A stretch of 64,000 nt of DNA from Pegoplata infirma (taxonomy: Eukaryota; Arthropoda; Insecta; Diptera; Anthomyiidae): the NCBI GenBank assembly GCA_963921195.1, contig OY992540.1, positions 44,539,890-44,603,889 of the forward strand, given 5' to 3'. Below, piece by piece: positions 1-9,999 of the stretch. The notes below the pieces were generated by a model. The model searched no databases. It saw nothing but the letters and a program-made list of their open reading frames with translations, and had not been told where the DNA came from. Made by a program: the position numbers and the translations under genes. Position 1 is the stretch's first letter. Each line of letters opens with the position of its first letter.

Positions 1-193
1 TGTAAACATTTAGAGCGATAAAGCGCTGCCACAAAAAAATCAATTACTAAAAAACCAAATCTCATTGGATCACATTCAGATTTTTTTTTTGTTTTCATTA
101 ATTGCAAATTAGTTACTTACAAATAATATTTTTAATTATTTCAGCATAACCGAGAACTGAAAACAATGCTTATCGTTGAAGCGAAATCCACCG

Positions 194-270
194 AGTAGTC
201 TGGCGAGAATCGAACCCACGACCTTCAGCTTAATACGCTAGCAGGCTACCAACTAACCTACAGGGACCCC
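194..270 (-). pseudogene. tRNA-like sequence (pseudo-tRNA or SINE head)
   Basis: Read on the minus strand this has a near-complete tRNA layout. There is a D-arm with AGG/CCT stem around TTAGTTGGTAG (259-243), an anticodon arm CTAGC-GTATTAA-GCTGA (241-225), and a T-arm whose B box GGGTTCGATTCT lies at 217-206. The nominal anticodon would be ATT. The sequences where the acceptor stem should be do not pair, so this is not a functional tRNA. It is either a decayed tRNA copy or the promoter head of a tRNA-derived SINE. No poly-A tail or TSD was identified. Confidence 0.6.
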
Positions 271-279
271 TTATAAAAA

Positions 280-946
280 TTTAAAGGTTAACATATCTAT
301 GTGGCAACTATCTTATTTATTAAAATATTAAAACCACATTGCTAATAAACCACAATATCCGTTAATGATATTTATTTAGAGAAATATAATTTATAATTAA
401 AAAAAAACCAAACAATTATTTTAATATGTGGAAAAAACAATGTAGAAAAAATAATTTGAATTATTTACACTCAAAACGGAAACTTTATTTGGAGAAGAGA
501 TCAACAAGGGGATAAGCATAATTTATGTTTCCTAGATCCAGTAAATTTAGCACTTTTTTTGGGTCAGCCTTTGCTTTAAAAATAGTGGACCATTCTAATT
601 CCAAGGAAGACAGAAAAAATTAATTTTCTGATTCTTAAATTATTTGTTTAATTTGACTGGATGAAAATAATTTGGATATAAAATTTTGAAAAGAAACTAT
701 AAGGTTGATTTTAATTTAACAATAATTACTTCTACATACAATGCGTATTATTAATATATCATAACAATATTAATCATACGCACCGTATACCGAAATTATT
801 ATGATAAATAAAAAAAATGTCATTTATCGATATATTTTTGTACTCTCCACCTCTAAGGAGGACATTCAACAGCCACTTTTCAATTGTTCTGAAATTTTCA
901 ATAAAAATTTTGAATTTTTGTAAAACTATTTTAAGAAGTTTTATTC
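280..946. other. unassigned AT-rich stretch
   Basis: No open frame of note, no paired repeat and no recognised element end. A short frame at 817-1050 is AT-rich and has no recognisable domain. Confidence 0.5.
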
Positions 947-2337
947 TAGCTCGAGGTCATTGTTTCCTTTACTTATTAAATCTATATTTTAATAGAATAA
1001 TTTTCAAGAAAATTACACTGTGCTACAGTGAAAAAATACTTTCGATGTGACATGGTATAGGTTGTTTGTTTTGTCGAGTAGATCAGAAAAATGCACATTA
1101 AACTTGCCAGACACCCTCAAATTTTTGAGTTATTGCCAAAAAACATTTTTTTGGGACTTCGCTCACTAAACCTTGTGTAATTCCGAAAATTTTAAACCAA
1201 TTTTAAATTTTTTAACTGTTTTGGATAGAAGAAGGATAGAGCTTTCCACGTGTGTGAATTGGTCTACACATATAAGAAAGATATCAATTGATTTTTTCTA
1301 TAATATCTATTTTTTTTTGGTATTTTTTGAAAATTTTTTGAGTTTATCGATTTTTTTCTGCTATAGTTCGTTTAACAACCTTTATATTTATGAACGTATT
1401 TTTAAAGAAAATAAAATTCTGAATACGATGAGCATTATCCTGAAAAAATCAGATAAGAATTGACAGAGTTGTGATAATTTTTCTAAAAAGGAAAATTAAG
1501 ATTTTGCAGGAAATCACAGTTCAGATAACCCAGACAAAAAAGTAAATTTATCATAAGAGGTCATGTAAAATATTTTTAAAGGGTTTTGGCGCCCTGAATC
1601 CGAATCTGGCCTTCAAATTGCTCTATCGCGTCAGGTTTTTGAGATACTCAATATAAATTGATATATCTAAAACTTAATAAGATAGCGCAATTTCAAGGTC
1701 AAATTCGAATTCAGGGGGCCAAAAACCTTTAAAATAATGATACGCGACCTTTCAGTATGTTCGTTTATTTTTTTGCCTGGGTTGTCTGAACGGCAATTTC
1801 ATGCAAATTCTTAATTTTCTTTTTTAGAAAAATTATCGCAACTCTGTCAATAGAGCTGTCGGCATAGAGCTCATCGTATTCACAATTAAATTTTCTTTAA
1901 GAATACGTTTATAAATATAAATATTGTTGAACGAACTATAGCAGAAAAATATCGATAAACTCAAAAAATTTTCAAAAAATAACAAAAAAATTAGATATTG
2001 TTGAAAAAATCAATACATATCTTTCTTATATGTATGGACCAATTAAGACACATAAAAAGCTCTATCCTTCTCTTATCCAAAACAGTTAAAAAATTGAAAA
2101 TCGGTTGAAAACTTTTTAAGTTAGACGTGGTTTAGTGAGAAAAGAAAAAAAATAACGTTTTTTGACAATAACTTTAAAACTTGAGGGTGTCTGGCAAGTT
2201 TGATGGCCATTTTTGAAATCTTTTCGACGATACCTACAACCTTAACTTCCTCATTTCAAAAGTATATTCGATTTTGTGTTTTTTGTAGCACAGTGTTAAT
2301 TTTCTGTTTTAAATTTATTTTTGTCAACTTCGAGCTA
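947..2337. repeat. 1.4 kb long palindrome (fold-back element)
   Basis: Two long inverted arms meet near 1650. The left arm reads TAGCTCGA, then a block ending CACTGTGCTACAG, then CTTGCCAGACACCCTCAA. The right arm carries the same blocks in reverse order and complement: TTGAGGGTGTCTGGCAAG at about 2180, TGTAGCACAGTG at 2285, TCGAGCTA at 2330-2337. The central blocks CGAATCTGGCC and GGTCAAATTCGAATTC also pair. Arms are diverged, so the insertion is old. Outer ends blur and no TSD was found. Sequence just beyond the right arm (2338-2440) is a third copy of the central block, which suggests an internal repeat or a second nested copy. Confidence 0.75.
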
Positions 2338-2440
2338 AGATATCTCAAAAAACTGATGTGATAGGCAAATTCTGAGACCAGATTCGGATTCAGCGCAACT
2401 CAAACCCTTAGAAAAATTACCTCTGGTTTATGGTTTAAAA

Positions 2441-3080
2441 ATTTGTTGCCCTGTGTTATTTAAATTCTGTCGAGTATTATTTTATCACTTTTAACAAATA
2501 TTTTTAATTCTTTTTTATTTTAGTTTTCATTTGTATTGACGTTGAATAAATTTTGTAAGTTGGTTCTATCTAGAAGTGTTTGCGAAATATTTTTTTTTTT
2601 AATTTGAACTGTCAATTTGTTTAAACCACACACAACAGGAAATATGGTCACTTCCGCTGTGACAAATATAAGGAAATTAACAAAAGTCTTTCATGCAATA
2701 GTATTTGTAGTAGTAAGAATATGACTAGCAATAACAACTAAAACGAGCAATAAAAAAACAACAAAATGTACGACAAAAACAATTTCACAAAAAATATTAT
2801 AAATATAATAACCAACATCGTCATCATCGTCAGCACTGCACTAGTAAAGCATAAGGAGAATATCCTTTGTTTTTGGCACTTTGTTATTATAGCTTACAAT
2901 TTTCAGAATTATAAAATGACAAAATGAAATGTAACAAATGATAACGAAAACCCTCCAAATTGTTTTGGCCATAACACAGTACAACAGCGATTTTTTTTCA
3001 TAACACTTTTATTATATTACACAAAAATGGAAAACCTAATAACTGGGCTAAAAATTTTATTAAAAAAACTTTTTGTCATA
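2441..3080. other. unassigned AT-rich stretch
   Basis: Low-complexity AT-rich sequence with no element ends, open frames or strong repeats seen. A lone CCCAGCAAAAACTTTG end follows at 3084. Confidence 0.5.
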
Positions 3081-3083
3081 ACC

Positions 3084-3180
3084 CAGCAAAAACTTTGTAA
3101 TTGGTACTCCTTACCTTCTTGCTTACCTGGTAATGGCTATGAATACTACTAAATACACAGCCACCAAAAAAAATATAAAA
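3084..3180 (+). mobile_element. single end of a CCCAGCAAAA-family element
   Basis: Starts TAA-CCCAGCAAAAACTTTG, the same terminus as the complete elements at 15084, 35300 and 37842. It is followed by ATTACC/GGTAATG-type motifs typical of that family. The second end is not visible, so the copy is truncated. Confidence 0.5.
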
Positions 3181-3480
3181 GGTTTCTGACCCAGAAACCC
3201 AATCCACAAATTTTTACGTATTTTGACCTCCTGAATTCGATTCCACCATCAGAATTGAATTCTATTGTTGGGGTTTCCTGTAATTTACAAGAAAAGTCCG
3301 AAAAGTGTACCTACATAATTTGTTAATTTGACCAAGTAAAATAATGTTTAAATTTTCTTTCTGTATGCAAAGTTCAAGTCTGATTTATTACGAAGAAAAT
3401 AAGGGGTTTTAACATGATACTGTTCTTAGCCTGGTGTCTAATTTTAAAAAAAGTTGCAGGACGCCACCTCAGTTTGACTA

Positions 3481-3653
3481 CACTCTAATTAAAATGATTT
3501 AAGTTTCCTACTATATATTTGGTAAATTTACACAAATTGCGTAATTCTACTTAAAAATATTGGAAATTTACTCAATTTATAGTAGTATATTTTTTGAATT
3601 TGTTAAAATTTACCCAATTTATAGTAGGAAACTGGACTCATTTTTTTAGGGTG
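3481..3653 (-). mobile_element. 173-bp MITE, copy 1 (CACTCTAA ends, TA flanks)
   Basis: Starts CACTCTAATTAAAATGAT and ends TTTTTTTAGGGTG with TA on both sides. Subterminal inverted blocks TTTCCTACTATA and TATAGTAGGAAA give it a hairpin structure. The element interrupts a copy of the F loop exactly after CAGTTTGACTA. It is the same length as copy 2 (3838-4010) and lies in opposite orientation. TA duplication suggests a Tc1/mariner-type MITE; that superfamily call is an inference. Confidence 0.85.
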
Positions 3654-3837
3654 TATATAAACTACCCCCTAATAAAAAATGTCTGCGAAGTTTGTTTGTA
3701 TTGCCCAAACCATTGAATCATGATAATGTTTTGCTGTATAAATAGGTGGTCTTTCTAAAGCAAAATAACTCGATATTAATTTGTCATTCCATGCAAAACA
3801 CATCGAAATTTCGCTCGAGGACCCCATTATGTTTATA

Positions 3838-4010
3838 CACTCTAAACAAATGAGTCCAGTTTCCTACTATAAATTGGGTAAATTTCAACTAATTCAAATA
3901 ATATACTACTATAAATGTGTAAATTTCCAATAATTTTTTGGTAAAACTTTACATTTTGTGTAAATTTACCCAATTTATAGTAGGAAACTGAAATCATTTT
4001 AATTAGAGTG
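3838..4010 (+). mobile_element. 173-bp MITE, copy 2, with inferred empty site
   Basis: Starts CACTCTAAACAAATGAG, ends TTTTAATTAGAGTG, and is flanked by TA. It splits the (GTCY)n repeat between CCCCATTATGTTTA and TATTATTGACC. The uninterrupted version at 10832-10860 reads CCCCATTAAGTTTACATATTATTG, so joining the flanks with one TA removed restores the consensus. It lies inverted relative to the copy 184 bp upstream. Confidence 0.88.
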
Positions 4011-4038
4011 TATATTATTGACCCGTAAAGGTTTCTAA

Positions 4039-4934
4039 TAGCCTATTCACATCTACCGAAAATATTGTAGATTTTAGCTGAAATCTGACTTAAAAATCTA
4101 TGCCGTTTACATATACATTTTTTGACGTTAAGCGAGATTTTGTTTTAGCAACCCTGTTTATTTTTGTAAACAAAAAAAAAACTCAATCGAAATTATTCCA
4201 AAACAGCATTTATCTTCGGCCGGAAGATGGCATTTTTTGTTTAAAGAGAGTATCCAATGACAAAAACACCAAGAAACCTCTATTTGTCTAGAGATGCTTT
4301 GTTGATATCAAGATTTCTTAACCTTTTGGTCGGTGAAAGGCCGACATCATGGAAAGCGGATAGCATATTTCTTCTATGGCTCTAAATAAAATTCAATAAT
4401 ACCCATTATAACTATCAATAAAAACACGTTTGTGTTATATCTGCCATTGTTTTAGTTAAGTTTTTTGATATATTAAAAATATAATTTTTTAAAAATATTT
4501 CTAATATAACAACCCTGCTTTTCATATCCCATAGTTAAATAGACTTGACACAGACATTATTATTTTTTATTATAAAATTTGTGATATTGGAATGTTTCTT
4601 AACTTAAAACGCTGTTTAATATACGTTTGCATATAGATGTTAGCGTTTTTAATTTTTTTTGTTCTTAGTTGTCCACAAATTTTTGTAAAAATAAAAAAAA
4701 AACATGGCCGTGCTGCTAATACATCAACACTGTGACGTGTCTGGGTTTTCTGTAAGCTATCGAAATGTTATTAAATCTCCTAAAAGTTATCGAAAATTTA
4801 TGAGATTTTAGTAAAATCTCATTACGAACGAGATTTTACTTTATATGGGGAATCTCATTAAAATCTCATAAAATAACAGAGATTTTAATCAAAATCTCGT
4901 TTAAACGAGATTTTGCTCAGGTGTGAATTGCCTA
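4039..4934. mobile_element. PIF/Harbinger-like non-autonomous element, TSD TAA
   Basis: Ends are TAGCCTATTCACATCT and (complement of the right end) TAGGCAATTCACACCT. It is flanked by TAA at 4036-4038 and 4935-4937. Other copies of the invaded repeat read TTTCTAAGACATT without interruption, so the flanks rejoin cleanly with a single TAA. A 3-bp TWA duplication is the PIF/Harbinger hallmark. The right half is rich in AAATCTC/GAGATTT motifs in both orientations, which resemble the subterminal motif next to each end. No transposase domain is visible; a 63-codon frame at 4100 is not recognisable. Confidence 0.8.
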
Positions 4935-5106
4935 TAAGACATTTTAGTTATATCCATCAATCTCTTTGTCTGTGTTTGTCGATAAAAATAAATTTTTTAT
5001 GAAAAAAAGTTTTTAATTATTGATTATTGATGAACAAATATTTGATGAAAAAAAATTAGCTATGGTGCACTTTACGGATATTTTGTAAAACAAAATTATA
5101 CTACGA

Positions 5107-5612
5107 TTAAAATTTAAGGGGACTGGGCCTCGGAAGACCCCCTGGAGCAAAATAGCAGCCCCACCCACCAACATGTATGTATGGGTATTCAAATGAAACG
5201 TAATTTGCTAACGAATGCAAATATGTATTTTGTGTATGTATTTTAACAATATTGTACCCCCTAGATCCATTTTAGTATCTTTCTGTTCAATAGTTTAGCC
5301 ATTTAGTAATTAACCGGGTAAATTACTAAATGGCTACACAAAACAAACTTTATTTTTCGATGCCACTAAATTAGTCTATGGGTTTTGAGCCCGGCCGAAA
5401 GACCGGCTGGACGTTCTTTTTAATAACTTATTTTTTATATTTTTTTGCAAAAATACCATCAGGACGGTTTTATGGACCTAGAAGGCCCCTGGGACCTAGC
5501 CCTCTTTATATTTATTTTTCTTTTTTAATTACCTTTAATTTAAGTATCCACACAAACCTGAAGGCTCTTTTGGCTCCAGATGGGTCCGAGGCCCAGCCCC
5601 TTAAATTTTAAT
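5107..5612. mobile_element. 506-bp inverted-repeat element, GC-rich ends
   Basis: Terminal inverted repeats of about 40 bp: AAAATTTAAGGGGACTGGGC at the left against CCCAGCCCCTTAAATTTT at the right, followed inward by GGCCTCGGA and TCCGAGGCC, then CTGGAGC and GCTCCAG. A second inner GC-rich block lies at 5380-5510 (CCGGCCGAAAGACCGG, GGCCCCTGGGACC). It contains the 16-bp hairpin at 5296-5336. Base composition is unlike its surroundings. No clear TSD. Confidence 0.65.
5296..5336. repeat. perfect 16-bp hairpin
   Basis: TAGCCATTTAGTAATT (5296-5311) and AATTACTAAATGGCTA (5321-5336) pair perfectly around a 9-nt loop AACCGGGTA. Confidence 0.9.
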
Positions 5613-5639
5613 TTCGAGTTTCCCCCAAAAAATTTTTGT

Positions 5640-6055
5640 GCTCCGTAAAAATTTTCTGCCAAAAAATTTATGAAAAAAATATTGATCAAAAAACCTAATT
5701 ATAAAAAAGTATTGATGACCAAACAATTCGATGAAAAAAAACTTTGATAAAAAAAAATATTGATGATTTTTTTTTTTATTGATGAAAAAAAAAATTGATG
5801 AAAAAAAAAAAATATTGATGAAAAAAAAATATTGAGTAAAAAAAAATATTGATTACAAAGAATTTGATGAAAAAAAATTATTGATCAAAACAAAAAAAAA
5901 AAATATTAATGAAAAAAAAAATATTGATGAAAAAAAAACATTTTAATGAAAAAAAAAATATTTATGAAAAAAAATTGATAAAAAAAAATATTGAGGAAAA
6001 AAAAAATATTGATGAAAAAAAAAAAATATTGATGAAAAAAAAAATATTGATGCAA
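5640..6055 (+). repeat. (GATGAAAA)n-type low-complexity tract
   Basis: Variable tandem units of the form ATTGATGAAAAAAA, the sense-strand tract of the F fold-back. Open frames here are lysine/isoleucine artefacts of the repeat. Confidence 0.9.
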
Positions 6056-6065
6056 AATAATTATG

Positions 6066-6398
6066 TTCACCAGCTGGTGAATATTTGTTTTACTCCCCTC
6101 TAGGTGAATTATTATCCAAGTTACGAACCCAAGTTACAAAAAATTTTGATTTTAAGAAAATGCAAACAGTAATTCTAATTTTCTTTTTTGTTAATCGTTA
6201 GCCTGTATAGTCAAACTGAGGTGGCGTCCTGCAACTTTTTTAAAATTAGACACCAGCCTAAAAACATTATCATGTTAAAATAAAATAAAAATTACTGTTT
6301 TCATTTTCTTAAAACCAAAAATTTTAGTAAATTGGGTTTGTAACTTGGATAATAATTCACCTCGTGGTGAATAAAACAAATATTCACCAGCTGGTGAA
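6066..6398. repeat. paired CACCAGCTGGTG blocks flanking the F loop
   Basis: The 16-bp perfect palindrome TTCACCAGCTGGTGAA occurs at 6066-6081 and 6383-6398. Each is followed or preceded by a second dyad-like box (CTAGGTGAATTATTATCC, and GGATAATAATTCACCTCG). Between them lies the loop with AAACTGAGGTGGCGTCC and GACACCAGCC. The same block order is found at 11784, 25470, 31497, 33180-33240, 33430 and 45440. Confidence 0.85.
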
Positions 6399-6414
6399 TA
6401 AAACGTAACATAAT

Positions 6415-6795
6415 TATTTTTTTATCAATATTTTTTTTCATCAATATTTTTTTTTCATTCATATTTTTTTCATCAATATTTTTTTTTTCTATAATAGTTT
6501 TTCATTAAAATTTTTTTTTCATCAATATTTTTTTTTAATCAATATTTTTTTTATCAATTTTTTCGCCAATATTTTTTTTTCTTCAATATTTTTTTTTTTC
6601 ATCAATATTTTTTTTCACCAATATTTTATTTTTCATCAATATTTTTTTTCACCAATATTTTTTTTTTTTCATCATTATATTTTTTCATCAATATTTTTTG
6701 TCATAATTTTTCGTCAATATTTTTTTTGTCAATATTTCTTATTCAGCAATATTTTTTTTCATTAAATACTTTTTTCCATCAAAAACTTTTTTTAT
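6415..6795 (-). repeat. (TTTTCATC)n-type tract, mirror of the upstream tract
   Basis: Tandem CATCAATATTTTTTTT units, the inverted counterpart of the tract at 5640-6055 in the other arm of the fold-back. Confidence 0.9.
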
Positions 6796-7109
6796 CGACA
6801 AACACAGTCAAACATTAGAAACCCTTATGGATCAATAATATATAAACATCCGACCGATATTTCAATGCGTTTTGGAATGGAATGACAAATTAATACAGCG
6901 TAATTTTTTCTAAAAAAATGTTGCTTTAAAAAAACACCTAATTATGCGCAAAATATTATCATGATTCAATGGTCTGGGTGTGCCGAAATTTAAAAATTTT
7001 TTAACTTGGTCAAATTTACAAATTATGTAGGTACACTTTGTGGACTTTCCTTATAAATTACAGGAAAACCCAACGATAAAATTCAATTCAAAATAAGTTT
7101 TCAAAATAT

Positions 7110-7485
7110 CTTTTATATACTAGACTAAAAAAAACTTATAAAATTACAAGAAAAGTTTGTAACTTTTTTTTTGCTACCTCCTATTTGACAAGAATTCCTT
7201 GTTATTTTCCAAACCTTTTACCAATAATTTTGTAATTTTACAAGCTTTTTACCAAAAAAATTTTTAAATTTACAATTTTTTTGACGCGATCACACTTACA
7301 AGGAGGTTTGGTAACTTTACTAAATATTTTGCTACCTCCTATTTTACGAAAATTCCTAGTAAAAATTACGTACTTTTTTTGTAATTTTACAAGATTTTTA
7401 CCAATAAAATTGTAAATTTACAACTTTTTTGGCGAAATAAAACTTACAAGAAATTCTCATAAATTTGCCAAATTTTTTTTTGTGT
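7110..7485 (+). repeat. degenerate tandem duplication, about 150-bp unit
   Basis: Two units begin GCTACCTCCTATTT (about 7174 and 7333). They carry TTTTACAAG, TTTTTACCAA and AATTTACAA blocks in the same order and end in ACTTACAAG. Confidence 0.7.
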
Positions 7486-7682
7486 ACCACATACACCTTT
7501 GACGAAGACTTTCTATGTGTTGCACAGTGTTATAAGTACAACAATATAGCAACACTTTAAACAGCAGGGACCATTTTATGATGGACAGAAAATTAAAGGA
7601 GCCGGGTTTCCTGAATATTATTTCAAAATTTTAAAAGAAAAAAACTAAAAGTAATGTAAAGAGAAAACAGCATTGTAAACGG

Positions 7683-9924
7683 TGCATTCCATGCCAAATC
7701 GCACAATTTCAGAGACGACCCCCTTGATTTGCTCATAAAAAGGCACAATTTTCAGAATTTAAAAAAAAAAAATAGAACGAATTGTGATCACGGCCTCTGT
7801 TCTGTCTTTCACTTTTCAATTCACATGAAAATTTTCGAATCACATGAAATTAAGTTAAGTGTTTTGTTGATCACGTTTTCATTCGAAGTTAAAATCGAAT
7901 AATTAAAATTTACAAAATTATAAGGAAAAATGTGCATTCGTTTTACTTTCACCAAATTTTATTTATGTGAAACAAAACGAAAAAGAAATTCGGGTGTGAA
8001 ATCTAGAACACCAAAAAAATTCCGAAATTTTCATTTTCACATTTTTAATGTGAATTACTTTTTTTGGAACAGCGCACATTGGTTCCAAATCAAAATCTAG
8101 CTGGACAAAAGTCCAAAAATTGGTGTCCTTAAAATTGGGAATTAATAGTGCTAGGGGCAAGCTAAGGGTGTGTTCTGATCAAACTAATAACCATTTTTTG
8201 GAATTAGGTCTTTAACTTTGTTAAATATGCGAATGAAATAACATTTTTGGTATCCAATATTTAAAAAAAAATATATATATATTTAAGTGTTCAACTAATA
8301 ACATCATATTATCCATGTTACATCAATGGTTTCAAAACGGTTTATGTACAAGAAAGCTACAGATTTATACTTATTCTGGACATTAATAAGAAATTTTTTA
8401 TCGATCTTCTTCTTATATTTTTTGTACTTTGAAGTATGGTCAATAATAACAATATTTTTGAGGACTTATGAAACTTTCGCAGCTTGCCAAAACCGAATCC
8501 AGGCATATCATGTCGAATTACTACATACAACTTATAGGTAATTTATTACTGAACGTTGTCATGCAGACATTTCTTGCAGGTTTTTGCAGGTTTAAAATTA
8601 ATCACAGTTTTTATGAAAATAGATTTTCGCCTAAAATTTTTTTTCTAAATAAAGTATCGAATTTTTGTAAGTTTTTAATAACTTTTAAGTATTATAATTA
8701 TGCTTAGCTTAAATAAAGCATTAAATGTGATGATTCCTATTAAACCGCGGCCAACTACACACTTCGACTAAATTAAAAAATGTCCGTCCGTCTGTCCTTC
8801 TGTCCGTCTGTAGAGGACACGATACAGTCCAAAATAAAAGAGATAGACTTCCGAAATTTGGCACGAATATGTCTTATATTCCTAGGCAGGTTAAGTTTGG
8901 AAATGGATAAAATCGGACCAAGGGGAAAAGTTCCCCCTTGGAGAACTAAACCAACCTAAGAAAAATCGCATTTTTTGCAGAGTTTTTTGTACTTTTGCTA
9001 AGCAAATGCAACATTCTTCTCTCCGATGAAGTTCGAAATCGCAAGGGGAAGGTACTCCCTAACGTCTCCCACCAACCCCCCCCCCAAAAAAAAAGACGCC
9101 CCTGGATTTTTTTTATATATGCTTTTTTTTAACATTTTGGAGGGAATAAAAGATTCGGCTAAGCCGAATGTAACACTCTCAATGGTTTTTTATTTTTTTT
9201 TACATTTTTGAGGGTATAAAAGATTCGGCATAGCCGAATTTAACACACTCACTTGTTTTTTTCAATTACACTTCTCGACAAAATTTTTTTTATTTTTTAG
9301 AGATTACAAAACTTTAAAAAAATAAGTTTTTGCATTTCATATTTCTGTTCTGCATATAAACCATTTTTGTCATTAATGAATTACTGAAATTAGAAAAAAA
9401 ATAAAAATTTGTCGATTAGTGTAATTGTCTTAGAAAAATTTAAACACGTTTTTTGAACTCAGCGACCCCAAAAACATATAAAACGGTGATAAAATAATTT
9501 TGTCCAGCTAGATTTGGACTTGGAACCACTGTGCAGCGGCCCACATGTCGAATTTTGGCTTAAAAGTTGAGCAATTTAGAGTAGAATGTTCAGATTTTTT
9601 TGTTAAAAAGTCAAAATTTTCGAACTTTTTCAAAAAGTTGATTTTAATTTTTAAAAGCTAAAAAGTGATAAATACTTCGAATAATTTTGTCATATTTTTT
9701 TTAATCTACATTTAAATACCAACAAATGTTTATCTAACTTTTTTTAAGATATAGAAATTTTTTACTGGTCTAAATTAATCGAAATCTTTAATTTCTTAAT
9801 TTTTTTTTAAAAATAGCAATAGACTGAAAATTCGTTAGCATGTGAATTTAATACGAACAAAAACTCATCAATAAAATTAGCGAAATCGAAGCAGTCCGAA
9901 ATAGTGCGATTTGGCATGGAATAT
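7683..9924. mobile_element. fold-back element with GCATTCCATGCC ends
   Basis: The left end GCATTCCATGCCAAATCGCA and the right end TGCGATTTGGCATGGAAT are inverted. Inner blocks also pair, for example CTAGCTGGACAAAA (about 8095) with TTTTGTCCAGCTAG (about 9503). The ends and the inner block TTTTTCAAAAAGTTGATTTT are related to the larger palindrome at 33996-36756, so both belong to one family. A (GTCY)n element is nested at 8740-9258. Confidence 0.75.
8740..9258 (+). mobile_element. (GTCY)n repeat copy with duplicated 3' hairpin end
   Basis: The GTCCGTCCGTCTGTCC tract is at 8781-8811. It is followed by the family body (CCTAGGCAGGTTAAG, AATCGGACCA, TTCCCCCTTG), then by two successive 3' ends. 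Each is TATAAAAG plus a 7-bp hairpin ATTCGGC/GCCGAAT plus AACACTC (9153-9169 and 9223-9239), the second ending in ACTTGTTTTTT. The (GTCY)n core with a hairpin-terminated 3' end resembles DINE-1/mini-me Helitron-like elements. The 5' end is missing. Confidence 0.7.
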
Positions 9925-9999
9925 ATAACAGAGTAATGCGACTCATTCATCATAGCAAAACCCAAACCGCTGAAGCTAGAGATTTAAAATTTGGAATGT

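Larger units (their letters stand above)
3252..7090. mobile_element. fold-back composite of family F, opened by nested insertions
   Basis: The outer arms match in inverted orientation: 3252-3345 (GTGTACCTACATAATTTG) against 7003-7090. The next blocks match too: 3690-3840 against 6880-6965 (ATTGAATCATGATAATGTT, TGTCATTCCATGC), then 4965-5060 against 6780-6800 (TTTGTCGATAAA). Further in are a (GATGAAAA)n tract and the CACCAGCTGGTG block. The centre is near 6235, at a single-copy loop containing AAACTGAGGTGGCGTCC. The left arm is much longer because it was entered by the elements at 3481-3653, 3838-4010, 4039-4934 and about 5107-5612. Removing these leaves arms of roughly 1.1 and 0.85 kb. The block 3423-3480 is another copy of the loop on the minus strand. 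Confidence 0.7.

Noticed and set aside
5640..6055. CRISPR-like regular repeat
   Set aside because: Units are low-complexity, irregular and without unique spacers; the DNA is eukaryotic in character.
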